From Pseudoalteromonas sp. T1lg88 (GTDB lineage: Bacteria > Pseudomonadota > Gammaproteobacteria > Enterobacterales > Alteromonadaceae), in NCBI RefSeq assembly GCF_002964765.1, contig NZ_PQCF01000006.1, forward strand, positions 43,665 to 107,664: a stretch of 64,000 bases of DNA, read 5' to 3'. The notes under the pieces are model-generated. The model saw only the letters and a program-made list of their open reading frames with translations. It was not told where the DNA came from and did not search any database. Below are positions 55,851 through 64,000 of the stretch, piece after piece. Each line of letters opens with the position of its first letter. Positions within the stretch are counted from its first letter, which is position 1. The position numbers and the translations under genes are program-made.

Positions 55851-56342
55851 TCACTCTGCTTTACGCAGTGTGACAAACTCGTAATCGTGTGGATTCGCCT
55901 CATCCTTAACATGTTGCTCGCGGGCGATACAGCGCCAAGGGCCCACAGCTTCGTAGTCCGGAAAGCAGGTGTCGCCGGCCACATCCAAATCAATAAAGGT
56001 TAAATACAGGGTATGGCACAGTGGTAAACATTGGCTGTAGATATTACCGCCGCCGATAATCATCACCTCTTCAACCCCTTCTACCAGGCTTAGCGCCTGT
56101 TCAACCGAAGTTGCCGTTTCGGCGCCGGCAAATTGATAGTCGCCATTGCGGCTGATCACTATATTTCGGCGTCCGGGCAGGGCTCGACCGATGGACTCCA
56201 GGGTTTTGCGGCCCATAATCACGGGTTTGCCTAGAGTCACTTGTTTAAAATGCTTTAAATCGGCGGGTAAATGCCAGGGCATGTCATTGTCTTTGCCTAT
56301 CACCCTATTATGGGCCATCGCCGCTATCATGGAGATTTTCAC
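55851..56342 (-). CDS. folA: Dihydrofolate reductase
   Basis: NADPH-dependent reduction of dihydrofolate to tetrahydrofolate. 163 residues from the GTG at 56342 (AAGGA seven bases upstream; VKISMIAAMAHNRVIG matches the family start). An ATG at 56366 is eight codons longer but sits in the T tract of the obgE terminator without a ribosome site. Seen: DNDMPWHLPADLKHFK with the catalytic Asp, GRKTLESIG, and MIIGGGNIYSQ. Confidence 0.95.
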   Translation of the reverse strand: MKISMIAAMAHNRVIGKDNDMPWHLPADLKHFKQVTLGKPVIMGRKTLESIGRALPGRRNIVISRNGDYQFAGAETATSVEQALSLVEGVEEVMIIGGGNIYSQCLPLCHTLYLTFIDLDVAGDTCFPDYEAVGPWRCIAREQHVKDEANPHDYEFVTLRKAE

Positions 56343-56366
56343 TGCTGATTCCTTTACTTCACTCAT

Positions 56367-56390
56367 AAAAAAGGGCGCAAGCGCCCTTTA
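56367..56390 (-). terminator. obgE terminator
   Basis: On the minus strand, AAGGGCGC pairs with GCGCCCTT, followed by six T. It lies 10-33 bases beyond the obgE stop and ends at the alternative folA ATG. Confidence 0.8.
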
Positions 56391-56399
56391 GGTAATCAA

Positions 56400-57578
<1,179 letters not shown>

Positions 57579-57690
57579 TCACTTAGCGGATCTGCGATTG
57601 AATGTTTCTATTATATCAATTGCTTTTGATTAATGCTCATTAACAATAGGCTTAGATAAGAGAACCTGGCCTTATTTGCAATTGAAAACA

Positions 57691-57716
57691 AAAAACCCCG
57701 CAAGAGCGGGGTTTTT
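57691..57716 (-). terminator. Terminator of the rplU-rpmA operon
   Basis: ACCCCGC / GCGGGGT with loop AAGA and A5/T5 flanks, 20 bases after the rpmA stop. Confidence 0.9.
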
Positions 57717-57735
57717 CAGTAAGTCTGTAAGCTGA

Positions 57736-57993
57736 TTATTCAGCTACGATGCTCACGTATTTACGGCCTAGTGGACCTTTTTGTTCAAACTGAACTTTAC
57801 CATTTGCAGTTGCAAATAGAGTGTGGTCTTTACCCATGCCTACGTTTGAGCCAGCGTGGAACTTAGTACCACGTTGACGAACAATGATGTTACCCGCTAG
57901 TACAGATTCACCACCGAAACGCTTAACACCTAGGCGTTTGCTTTCTGAATCACGACCGTTACGAGTACTACCAGCTGCCTTCTTATGTGCCAT
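57736..57993 (-). CDS. rpmA: 50S ribosomal protein L27
   Basis: 85 residues, complete. [29 protein letters not shown] is the L27 signature. Follows rplU after 17 bases. Confidence 0.98.
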   Translation of the reverse strand: MAHKKAAGSTRNGRDSESKRLGVKRFGGESVLAGNIIVRQRGTKFHAGSNVGMGKDHTLFATANGKVQFEQKGPLGRKYVSIVAE

Positions 57994-58010
57994 CTTTCTG
58001 TACCTCTAAA

Positions 58011-58322
58011 TTAAGCGCTAATGCCAGTGATTTTAACTTCAGTGAACCACTGACGGTGGCCCATCTGCTTACGAGAATGCTTACGACGTCTAAATTTAAC
58101 AATCTTCACTTTCTCGCCACGACCGTGAGAAACAACCTCAGCTGTAACTTTACCACCGTTTACGAACGGGGTACCGATCTCGATTTTCTCACCATTAGCA
58201 ACTAAAAGTACTGTGTCAAATTCAACTGCTGCACCAGTTTCAACGTCTAGCTTCTCTAGACGAATCGTTTGACCTTCAGTCACACGGTGCTGTTTACCAC
58301 CACTTTGGAAAACCGCGTACAT
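58011..58322 (-). CDS. rplU: 50S ribosomal protein L21
   Basis: 103 residues from the ATG at 58322 ([14 protein letters not shown]), the normal start; 12 further codons upstream lack support. C-terminal [23 protein letters not shown] is the L21 signature. Confidence 0.98.
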   Translation of the reverse strand: MYAVFQSGGKQHRVTEGQTIRLEKLDVETGAAVEFDTVLLVANGEKIEIGTPFVNGGKVTAEVVSHGRGEKVKIVKFRRRKHSRKQMGHRQWFTEVKITGISA

Positions 58323-58665
58323 AATTAACTCCGTCTGTGCGCCCTCAAATCGACGCAACTAAATATTCTTCAATAGGGCGCGAAGTCTACGCTAAAACAC
58401 CCTTCTTGACAAGCGTCTTTTTCAATAAATTATTTGAAAAAATGGCGCCGATGAGGACATGAAAAAAATTTTCCCTATTCTATCTTTTTTTACTCGCTTG
58501 CCAAGCGTATTAGGCACTTTTTAAGCAATTAATTTGCCTTTATTGATTTTTTTGCTACTGGGCCAAGAAAAACTTCCCTTTATGGGGAAAGTGTCGAGCT
58601 GAAGCTAAAATTAATGTACAATTCTCGGCGCATTTCCCCGGACAAACGATGTGGCACGGAGTTAA
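58323..58665. promoter_or_regulatory. Divergent rplU/ispB control region
   Basis: 343 bases without a gene. Besides the rplU promoter, TACAAT at 58617-58622 is a good -10 for ispB with a weak -35 (TCGAGC at 58594). The central part is AT-rich with several T runs. Confidence 0.45.
58384..58412 (-). promoter_or_regulatory. rplU promoter
   Basis: On the minus strand TTGTCA (complement of 58407-58412) and TAGACT (complement of 58384-58389) are 17 bp apart, 62-90 bases before the rplU start. Confidence 0.65.
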
Positions 58666-59637
58666 ATGGATATAAAGGCTATCCAGACGCTTATCGCTGA
58701 CGATATGAACAGCGTCAACCAGTTAATATATGCGCAGATGCAATCAGATGTTGCTCTGGTCAATCAACTTGGCCTCTATATAGTCAACAGCGGTGGCAAG
58801 CGAGTCAGACCTATGCTGGCTTTGTTGGCAGCACGCGCACTGGGCTATCAGGGTGATAAACACATCACCTTAGCAACCATAGTGGAGTTTATTCACACCG
58901 CAACCCTATTGCATGACGACGTGGTCGACGAATCGGCGCTACGCCGCGGCGAACCGACGGCCAATGCCGAGTTTGGCAATGCCGCCAGCGTCTTAGTGGG
59001 CGACTTTATCTATACCCGCTCCTTCCAGTTGATGGTTGGCCTAGGTCAAATTCGGATCATGGATATCCTCGCCGATGCCACCAATGTCATCGCCGAAGGG
59101 GAAGTACTGCAGTTGATGAACTGCAACGATCCAGATACCACAGAAAAGAGCTATATGCAGGTGATCTACTCAAAAACAGCCAAGCTGTTCGAGGCTGCGA
59201 CTCAGTTAGCCGCGGTGATCACAGAGCAAGACTCTCAGGTTGAAGAAGCCATGCGCCTGTATGGTATGCACCTGGGCACGGCTTTCCAATTAGTAGACGA
59301 TGTGCTGGATTACAGCGCCGATGCCGAAACTCTAGGTAAAAACATAGGTGACGACCTTGCCGAAGGTAAGCCGACACTCCCGCTTATCTATGCCATGTCC
59401 AAAGCCGAGCCAGCTCAGGTTGAGCAAATTCGTACCGCCATAGAGCAAGGCAACGGTCTGGAGTACCTTGACGACATTCTTACCACCCTGGCACAAACTC
59501 AGGCCCTGGAATTCACCATGGAGCGCGCCCAGCAAGAAGCGGATAAGGCCATTGCCGCACTCGAGTTTTTACCCGCCAGCGCCTTTAAAGACGCCCTGGT
59601 GGCACTCGCTAATATCGCGGTTAAACGGGATCACTAA
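58666..59637 (+). CDS. ispB: Octaprenyl diphosphate synthase
   Basis: Trans-prenyltransferase that makes the side chain of ubiquinone and menaquinone. 323 residues. First aspartate-rich motif LLHDDVVDESALRRG (~84-98), second QLVDDVLDYSAD (~210). CGGAG lies upstream of the ATG. Divergent from rplU, as in E. coli. Confidence 0.96.
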   Translation: MDIKAIQTLIADDMNSVNQLIYAQMQSDVALVNQLGLYIVNSGGKRVRPMLALLAARALGYQGDKHITLATIVEFIHTATLLHDDVVDESALRRGEPTANAEFGNAASVLVGDFIYTRSFQLMVGLGQIRIMDILADATNVIAEGEVLQLMNCNDPDTTEKSYMQVIYSKTAKLFEAATQLAAVITEQDSQVEEAMRLYGMHLGTAFQLVDDVLDYSADAETLGKNIGDDLAEGKPTLPLIYAMSKAEPAQVEQIRTAIEQGNGLEYLDDILTTLAQTQALEFTMERAQQEADKAIAALEFLPASAFKDALVALANIAVKRDH

Positions 59638-59664
59638 ATATAAATAGCGGTGAACAGAACGCAC

Positions 59665-59692
59665 AAAAAAGGCCAGCATTTGCTGGCCTTTT
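59665..59692. terminator. Bidirectional terminator between ispB and rpoH
   Basis: AAAAGGCCAGC / GCTGGCCTTTT with loop ATTT; A and T runs serve both convergent genes. Confidence 0.9.
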
Positions 59693-59712
59693 CCGTTACT
59701 GTCTTGAGCACA

Positions 59713-60576
59713 TTATGCCATGGCATTTTGTAGCTTCTTCATCGCGCTTTTCTCAAGCTGACGAACACGCTCTGCAGAAACCTGATACTTTTCAGCCAGC
59801 TCTTGCAAAGTCGCCTTTTCATCCGCTAACCAACGCGACGACACTATATCCTGTGAACGCTCATCCAGAGTTTTCAACGCTGAGAAGAGTCGTGTATGTG
59901 ACTGCTCTTGCCACTGCTCCTGCTCCACCGACTCGGCTAAATCTGAGCTGTTGTCGGTCAGGTACTGAACCGGCGAGTAGGTTTGGCCAACGCTGTTATC
60001 GTCTTCATCGTTGGTCAAGTCAAAGCCCATATCCTGGCCGCTCATACGCGACTCCATCTCACGGACTTCTTTTTCACTCACGCCCAGCTCATTAGCAACC
60101 GTGGTCACTTCTTCTTGGTTGAACCAACCAAGACGTTTTTTATTCTTACGCAGGTTAAAGAACAATTTGCGCTGTGCTTTAGTGGTAGCCACCTTAACGA
60201 TACGCCAGTTCTTTAATACATATTCGTGAATTTCGGCCTTAATCCAATGCACGGCAAATGATACCAAGCGTACGCCAACCGTTGGGTCGAAACGTTTTAC
60301 CGCCTTCATCAGGCCAATATTGCCTTCTTGAATCAGATCCGCCTGCGGCAAACCGTAGCCACTGTAACTTTTAGCAATATGAGCCACAAAACGCAGATGC
60401 GACATGATCAACTGCTTAGCAGCACTTAGGTCACCCTCATCCTGAAGCCTGGTTGCCAAACGGCGTTCTTCCTCGGCCTCGAGCATGGGAATGGTGCTAA
60501 CAGCCTGCAAATATCCTTCGATGCTCGCGCTTTGTTGGCTTACCGGTAATGCAAGTGCATTTAAATTTGTGCTCAT
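59713..60576 (-). CDS. rpoH: Heat-shock RNA polymerase sigma factor RpoH (sigma-32)
   Basis: 287 residues, usual length. Sigma region 2 ([38 protein letters not shown]), the RpoH box [13 protein letters not shown] (~135), and region 4 helix-turn-helix ([21 protein letters not shown]). A sigma70-like promoter with a perfect CIRCE operator lies directly upstream. Downstream of ftsX on the same strand. Confidence 0.98.
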   Translation of the reverse strand: MSTNLNALALPVSQQSASIEGYLQAVSTIPMLEAEEERRLATRLQDEGDLSAAKQLIMSHLRFVAHIAKSYSGYGLPQADLIQEGNIGLMKAVKRFDPTVGVRLVSFAVHWIKAEIHEYVLKNWRIVKVATTKAQRKLFFNLRKNKKRLGWFNQEEVTTVANELGVSEKEVREMESRMSGQDMGFDLTNDEDDNSVGQTYSPVQYLTDNSSDLAESVEQEQWQEQSHTRLFSALKTLDERSQDIVSSRWLADEKATLQELAEKYQVSAERVRQLEKSAMKKLQNAMA

Positions 60577-60609
60577 TATTCACCTCGGATGATAAATCTT
60601 CATCTAAAT

Positions 60610-60636
60610 TTAGCACTCTTTTAGCGAGAGTGCTAA
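60610..60636 (-). promoter_or_regulatory. CIRCE operator (HrcA binding site) upstream of rpoH
   Basis: TTAGCACTC (60610-60618), nine bases, GAGTGCTAA (60628-60636): an exact match to the CIRCE consensus TTAGCACTC-N9-GAGTGCTAA. It starts three bases after the -10 of the rpoH promoter and covers the expected +1, ideal for repression by HrcA. It ends 34 bases before the rpoH ATG. Confidence 0.92.
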
Positions 60637-60639
60637 AGC

Positions 60640-60668
60640 ATTGTAACCTTTGACTGCGCGCTTATCAA
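60640..60668 (-). promoter_or_regulatory. Sigma70-like promoter of rpoH
   Basis: Minus strand TTGATA (complement of 60663-60668), 17-bp spacer, TACAAT (complement of 60640-60645): each hexamer is one base off the consensus. Predicted start near 60633, inside the CIRCE element. Confidence 0.8.
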
Positions 60669-60870
60669 GAAGTTCTCAAAGATCATAAATCACAAGATAA
60701 CCAACTGTTTTTATTGATAAAAACCGATAATTTAGCGACTTTGAAATATGACAATTTGATAACAACTTAAGTTCTAACGAGAAAAATCTAGCGTGCTGGC
60801 AGTGAACATTGAGTGAACTTTAGCAGTCGTTAGCCGGCTTAACAACCATGGCTAACGACTACAGGAGTGA

Positions 60871-61857
60871 TTAAACCTTATCCGGTTCGATTTCTTTAAT
60901 ATAGCGGCGTACCGACAGATAAGAGCCGCTAAAGCCAAGGACCACGGCCAGGCCAATAAGGGTAATAAACTCATCGGCGCTGAGTCCTTGCAATATAAAG
61001 CTGGATTGATAGATGCCGGTCACCTGCGCCACCGCCGACTCCAACCACCACATCATTAACAGGTTACAGATCAGCGCCACAAAACCACCTATGACCCCAT
61101 ACCAGATACCGGTCCATAAAAAGGGTGCCTGGATAAAGCCATTCGTTGCACCGACCAGCTTCATTACCTGAATTTCGCTGCGTTTGTCCATAATAGACAG
61201 GCGAATGGTGTTGCCTATGATCAAGATCACCGAGGTCAGCAATAATATGGCTATGGTGATCACGCTTTCCTTGAGCAGATTTAAAATGGAATTGAGTCTT
61301 TCCAACCACTCTATATCCAGCTTACCAAAGTCGACCTCGCGCTCCTGCTGCAACTTATTTAGCAGAGCTTTTGCCGCCTGCGGCTGGCGATGTCGTTCTG
61401 TGGGGGTAACCAGGACCACATCGGGAAGCGGATTGGCATCGAGATAATCCAGGGCATTGGCAAAACCCGATACCTGTTTAAACTCATCCAGAGCCTGGGT
61501 CTTGCTGATATAGCGTACTTCTTCCACTTCACTGAATAACGCCAGGCGCTTTACCAGGGTTTGCACCTGTTGCGCCGACATATCCTGCTTTACAAACAAG
61601 GATATTTCCGCGGCATTCTCAAAGCCACTGCTAACTTTTTGCACATTTTTTACCACCAGGTATAAGGTGGAGGGCAAGGTCAGACTTAGACCCAGCACCA
61701 AGATGGTCATCATGGATGCCGCCGGTGTCCGCCACATTTCACCCAGGCTCTGTACGCCCTGGCGAATAGTATTAAAGAGGCCAAAATACCAACGGGTAAA
61801 AAAGGAATGACCCTTGCGCTGATACTCGGTTTTGCGACCTTTAAACAATAAACTCAT
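60871..61857 (-). CDS. ftsX: Cell division protein FtsX
   Basis: Permease-like partner of FtsE in the divisome, which activates cell-wall hydrolases. 328 residues with a cytoplasmic N-terminus, a first helix (MMTILVLGLSLTLPSTLYLVV), a periplasmic domain and three more helices (~200-320). Start overlaps ftsE by four bases. Confidence 0.96.
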   Translation of the reverse strand: MSLLFKGRKTEYQRKGHSFFTRWYFGLFNTIRQGVQSLGEMWRTPAASMMTILVLGLSLTLPSTLYLVVKNVQKVSSGFENAAEISLFVKQDMSAQQVQTLVKRLALFSEVEEVRYISKTQALDEFKQVSGFANALDYLDANPLPDVVLVTPTERHRQPQAAKALLNKLQQEREVDFGKLDIEWLERLNSILNLLKESVITIAILLLTSVILIIGNTIRLSIMDKRSEIQVMKLVGATNGFIQAPFLWTGIWYGVIGGFVALICNLLMMWWLESAVAQVTGIYQSSFILQGLSADEFITLIGLAVVLGFSGSYLSVRRYIKEIEPDKV

Positions 61858-62534
61858 AATGCCGCCTCCGGCGCTAAGGGATCGTTCAGCAGGCGACCGT
61901 TTTTCAACGTTAGGCTGCGGTACTTCATACGCGCGATAAGACCGAGATCATGGGTGGCTATCAGCACCGAGGTGCCATGCTTATTAAAGTCTTCAAAGAG
62001 TTTAAGGATTTCCATGGAGAGTTCCGGATCCAGGTTACCGGTCGGCTCATCGGCCAGCAAGATAGGCGGTGAATTCACTATTGCACGGGCAATACCCACT
62101 CGCTGCTGCTCACCACCTGATAAGGTCAGAGGGTTACAACGGGCCTTATCCCCTAACCCTACTTTTTCCAGTGCCGCCGACACCCGCTTTTCAATTTGTT
62201 TGCGATGCGCACCTTCAATCACCAATGGCAAGGCGACGTTATCAAACACTGAATATCTGTCTAATAAACGGTGATTCTGGAAAATAATGCCGATATCCCG
62301 GCGCACATAAGGGACTTGGCTTTGCTTAATGGCACCAAGATCAACGCCGTTAATGGCCACACTGCCCACTGAGGGGCGTTCCATCAGGCTGATCAGCTTT
62401 AACAAGGTGCTTTTGCCGGCACCACTGTGACCGGTTAAAAAGGCAAGCTCTCCCTTCTTTATATGAAAGCTTACCTTCTCAAGGGCTAAGTGGCCGCCGG
62501 GATAGGTTTTACTCACATCTTGGAATTTTATCAT
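61854..62534 (-). CDS. ftsE: Cell division ATP-binding protein FtsE
   Basis: ABC-type ATPase of the FtsEX complex. 226 residues. Walker A GHSGAGKST (~36), signature LSGGEQQRV (~138), Walker B ILLADEPTGNLD (~158). It lies 42 bases after ftsY. Confidence 0.97.
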   Translation of the reverse strand: MIKFQDVSKTYPGGHLALEKVSFHIKKGELAFLTGHSGAGKSTLLKLISLMERPSVGSVAINGVDLGAIKQSQVPYVRRDIGIIFQNHRLLDRYSVFDNVALPLVIEGAHRKQIEKRVSAALEKVGLGDKARCNPLTLSGGEQQRVGIARAIVNSPPILLADEPTGNLDPELSMEILKLFEDFNKHGTSVLIATHDLGLIARMKYRSLTLKNGRLLNDPLAPEAAL

Positions 62535-62576
62535 TATTATTATGTCCCAATTTGTACTAGCAGCGATCGCTAGCTG

Positions 62577-64000
62577 TTATTGCTCACCGCTAAAGAGTGC
62601 CTCAATAAAGTCATTGCTGTTAAAGGTACGAAGGTCGTCAATGCCCTCGCCCACACCTATATAACGAATCGGTGTTTTAAACTGATCGGCAATAGCGAAG
62701 ATCACCCCACCCTTGGCGGTGCCGTCAAGCTTGGTCAGCGTAATACCGGTTAGGCCTACCGCCTGGTCAAATAGCTTCACCTGACTGATGGCATTTTGGC
62801 CCGTACCCGCATCTATGGTCAACATCACTTCATGAGGTGCATCGGCATCGATTTTCTTCATTACACGAGCAATTTTTTCCAGCTCTTGCATCAGGTTATC
62901 TTTATTCTGCAAGCGTCCGGCGGTATCGGCGATAAGCACATCAATATTACGGGCCTTAGCGGCCTGGAAGGCATCGAAGACCACAGAGGCACTGTCGGCT
63001 CCCGTGTGCTGGGCAATCACTGGAATTTCATTGCGCTCACCCCACACCTGCAACTGCTCAACGGCGGCGGCACGGAAGGTATCACCGGCGGCCAGCATCA
63101 CGGATTTACCCTGCTGCTGATACTGTTTTGCCAGCTTGCCTATGGTGGTAGTTTTACCCACGCCATTGACACCCACCATAAGGATCACAAAGGGGCCGTC
63201 TTTCTTATCTAGATCTAGAGGTTGTTCGGCGCTGGCCAGCATATCGGCCATTTCCTGCTTCAATAATTCATACAGGGCGTCACCGTCTTTAAGCTGTTTA
63301 CGGTCAGCGGCATCGGTCAGGTTATCAATCAGTTTAACCGTGGTATCCACACCCACATCCGCAGTAAGCAGCTGGGTTTCCAGCTCTTCAAACAGCTCGT
63401 CATCGATTTTCTTACCGGCGAATAAGGACGCAAAGCCAGAGCCGATATTCGACTTGGTTTTTAATAGGCCTTTTTTCAGACGAGAGAAAAAGCCCGTCTT
63501 TTTCGGCTCTTCAGCCTCTTGCTCTGCGGCTTCTTTTTCCGCTTGCTCTTTGGCAAGGCGTTCTTGTTCTTCTTGCTCTTTAGCTAGTTGGGCTTCCTCT
63601 GCTAAGCGGACTTCCTCTTCACGCTCTTGGGCTAAACGAGCCTCTTCTGCTAATCGTTCCTGCTCGGCTAGCTGCTCGGCTAGCTGCTCGGCTTGTGCGC
63701 GGGCAGCTTCTTCCGCAGCGAGACGTTCCTGTTCTGCTTGCTCTTGAGCCGCTTGCTCAGCAGCCAGACGCTCCTGCTCTGCTTTCTCTTGAGCCGCTTG
63801 CTCGGCAGCCAGACGCTCCAGCTCTGCTTGCTCTTGAGCCGCTTGCTCGGCAGCCAGACGCTCCTGCTCTGCTTGCTCTTGAGCCGCTTGTTCGGCAGCC
63901 AGACGTTCTTGCTCTGCTTGCTCTTGAGCCGCTTGTTCGGCAGCCAGACGCTCCTGCTCTGCTTGCTCTTGAGCCGCTTGTTCGGCAGCCAGACGTTCTT
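62577..64000 (-). CDS. ftsY: Signal recognition particle receptor FtsY, N-terminus outside window
   Basis: SRP receptor GTPase that delivers ribosomes to SecYEG. The frame is open from the stop at 62577 to the right edge; an internal GTG at 63356 is not the start, since the text TADV-GVDTTVKLI runs through it. NG domain: G1 GVNGVGKTTTIGK, DTAGR, TKLDGTAKGG. The N domain (KTGFFSRLKKGLLKTKSNIGSGF) is preceded by a long acidic Glu/Gln/Ala-rich A domain of 15-residue repeats that leaves the window. Confidence 0.96.
   Translation of the reverse strand, partial: ERLAAEQAAQEQAEQERLAAEQAAQEQAEQERLAAEQAAQEQAEQERLAAEQAAQEQAELERLAAEQAAQEKAEQERLAAEQAAQEQAEQERLAAEEAARAQAEQLAEQLAEQERLAEEARLAQEREEEVRLAEEAQLAKEQEEQERLAKEQAEKEAAEQEAEEPKKTGFFSRLKKGLLKTKSNIGSGFASLFAGKKIDDELFEELETQLLTADVGVDTTVKLIDNLTDAADRKQLKDGDALYELLKQEMADMLASAEQPLDLDKKDGPFVILMVGVNGVGKTTTIGKLAKQYQQQGKSVMLAAGDTFRAAAVEQLQVWGERNEIPVIAQHTGADSASVVFDAFQAAKARNIDVLIADTAGRLQNKDNLMQELEKIARVMKKIDADAPHEVMLTIDAGTGQNAISQVKLFDQAVGLTGITLTKLDGTAKGGVIFAIADQFKTPIRYIGVGEGIDDLRTFNSNDFIEALFSGEQ
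63721..64000. repeat. 45-nt tandem repeat in the ftsY A domain
   Basis: AGACG recurs at 63721, 63766, 63811, 63856, 63901, 63946 and 63991, an exact 45-base period. Each unit encodes ERLAAEQAAQEQAEQ. Copies differ by a few silent or conservative bases. Six full units are visible and the array continues past the edge. A looser 12-base repeat (CTCGGCTAGCTG-like) precedes it at 63663-63692. Confidence 0.9.

Noticed and set aside
62577..63356. ftsY as a short 259-residue gene starting at GTG 63356
   Set aside because: The FtsY N domain and acidic domain continue in frame without a stop to the window edge.
63721..64000. CRISPR-like array at the right edge
   Set aside because: The 45-base repeats have no spacers and are an in-frame protein repeat in FtsY.

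Overview
The window is chromosomal DNA of a marine-type gammaproteobacterium, most likely in the order Alteromonadales (Shewanella/Alteromonas relatives). The evidence is the gene order (rapA-rluA, djlA/lptD-surA-pdxA-rsmA-apaG-apaH, ftsY-ftsE-ftsX-rpoH, rplU-rpmA-obgE, rsmE-gshB-yqgE-ruvX, pilT-pilU with yggS-proC-yggT-rdgB-hemW) and several small families common in that group (DUF4426, DUF3192, DUF3718, SO_0444-type metal exporter). The genus cannot be fixed from the sequence alone. No tRNA, rRNA, CRISPR array, prophage or intact transposase was seen.

Layout. 0-5 kb: the 3' end of a lipid A acyltransferase gene, convergent glnE, then a double-DUF350 membrane protein and an unknown protein. 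5-17 kb: housekeeping runs for rRNA methylation, glutathione, type IV pilus retraction ATPases, PLP homeostasis, proline synthesis, nucleotide-pool cleaning and HemW, ending in a DUF885 lipoprotein. 17-20.4 kb: a looser accessory pocket with a Fur-boxed PepSY protein, a cytochrome P460, two small unknown proteins and a probable gene remnant. 20.4-31 kb: a SIMPL protein, a PatZ-type acyl-CoA synthetase/GNAT gene broken by a one-base frameshift, a Kv-like channel, a 1502-residue propeller/PAS/GGDEF/EAL sensor with both cyclic-di-GMP catalytic motifs lost, a second frameshifted GNAT gene and a solute-binding protein. 31-38 kb: an acyltransferase, a MerR-controlled Cys-rich metal exporter, a 2-hydroxyacid dehydrogenase, a receiver-GGDEF diguanylate cyclase and a PIN-PhoH protein. 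38-51.6 kb: rapA, rluA, djlA, the lptD-to-apaH operon and an exported amidohydrolase. 51.6-59.7 kb: a Crp/Fnr-like regulator, pyrimidine/purine salvage, folA, obgE, L27/L21 and ispB. 59.7-64 kb: rpoH, ftsX, ftsE and ftsY, the last leaving the right edge inside a 45-nt tandem repeat.

Main points of interest. (1) A perfect CIRCE element (TTAGCACTC-N9-GAGTGCTAA) lies directly behind a sigma70-like promoter of rpoH, implying HrcA repression of the heat-shock sigma factor gene. (2) The zinc/copper exporter operon has a textbook MerR-type promoter with a 20-bp spacer filled by a dyad. (3) Two genes each lack exactly one base, so they are recent pseudogenes or assembly errors. (4) The giant sensor looks catalytically dead for c-di-GMP. 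(5) Several inverted-repeat elements (REP-like, MITE-like) occupy intergenic gaps.
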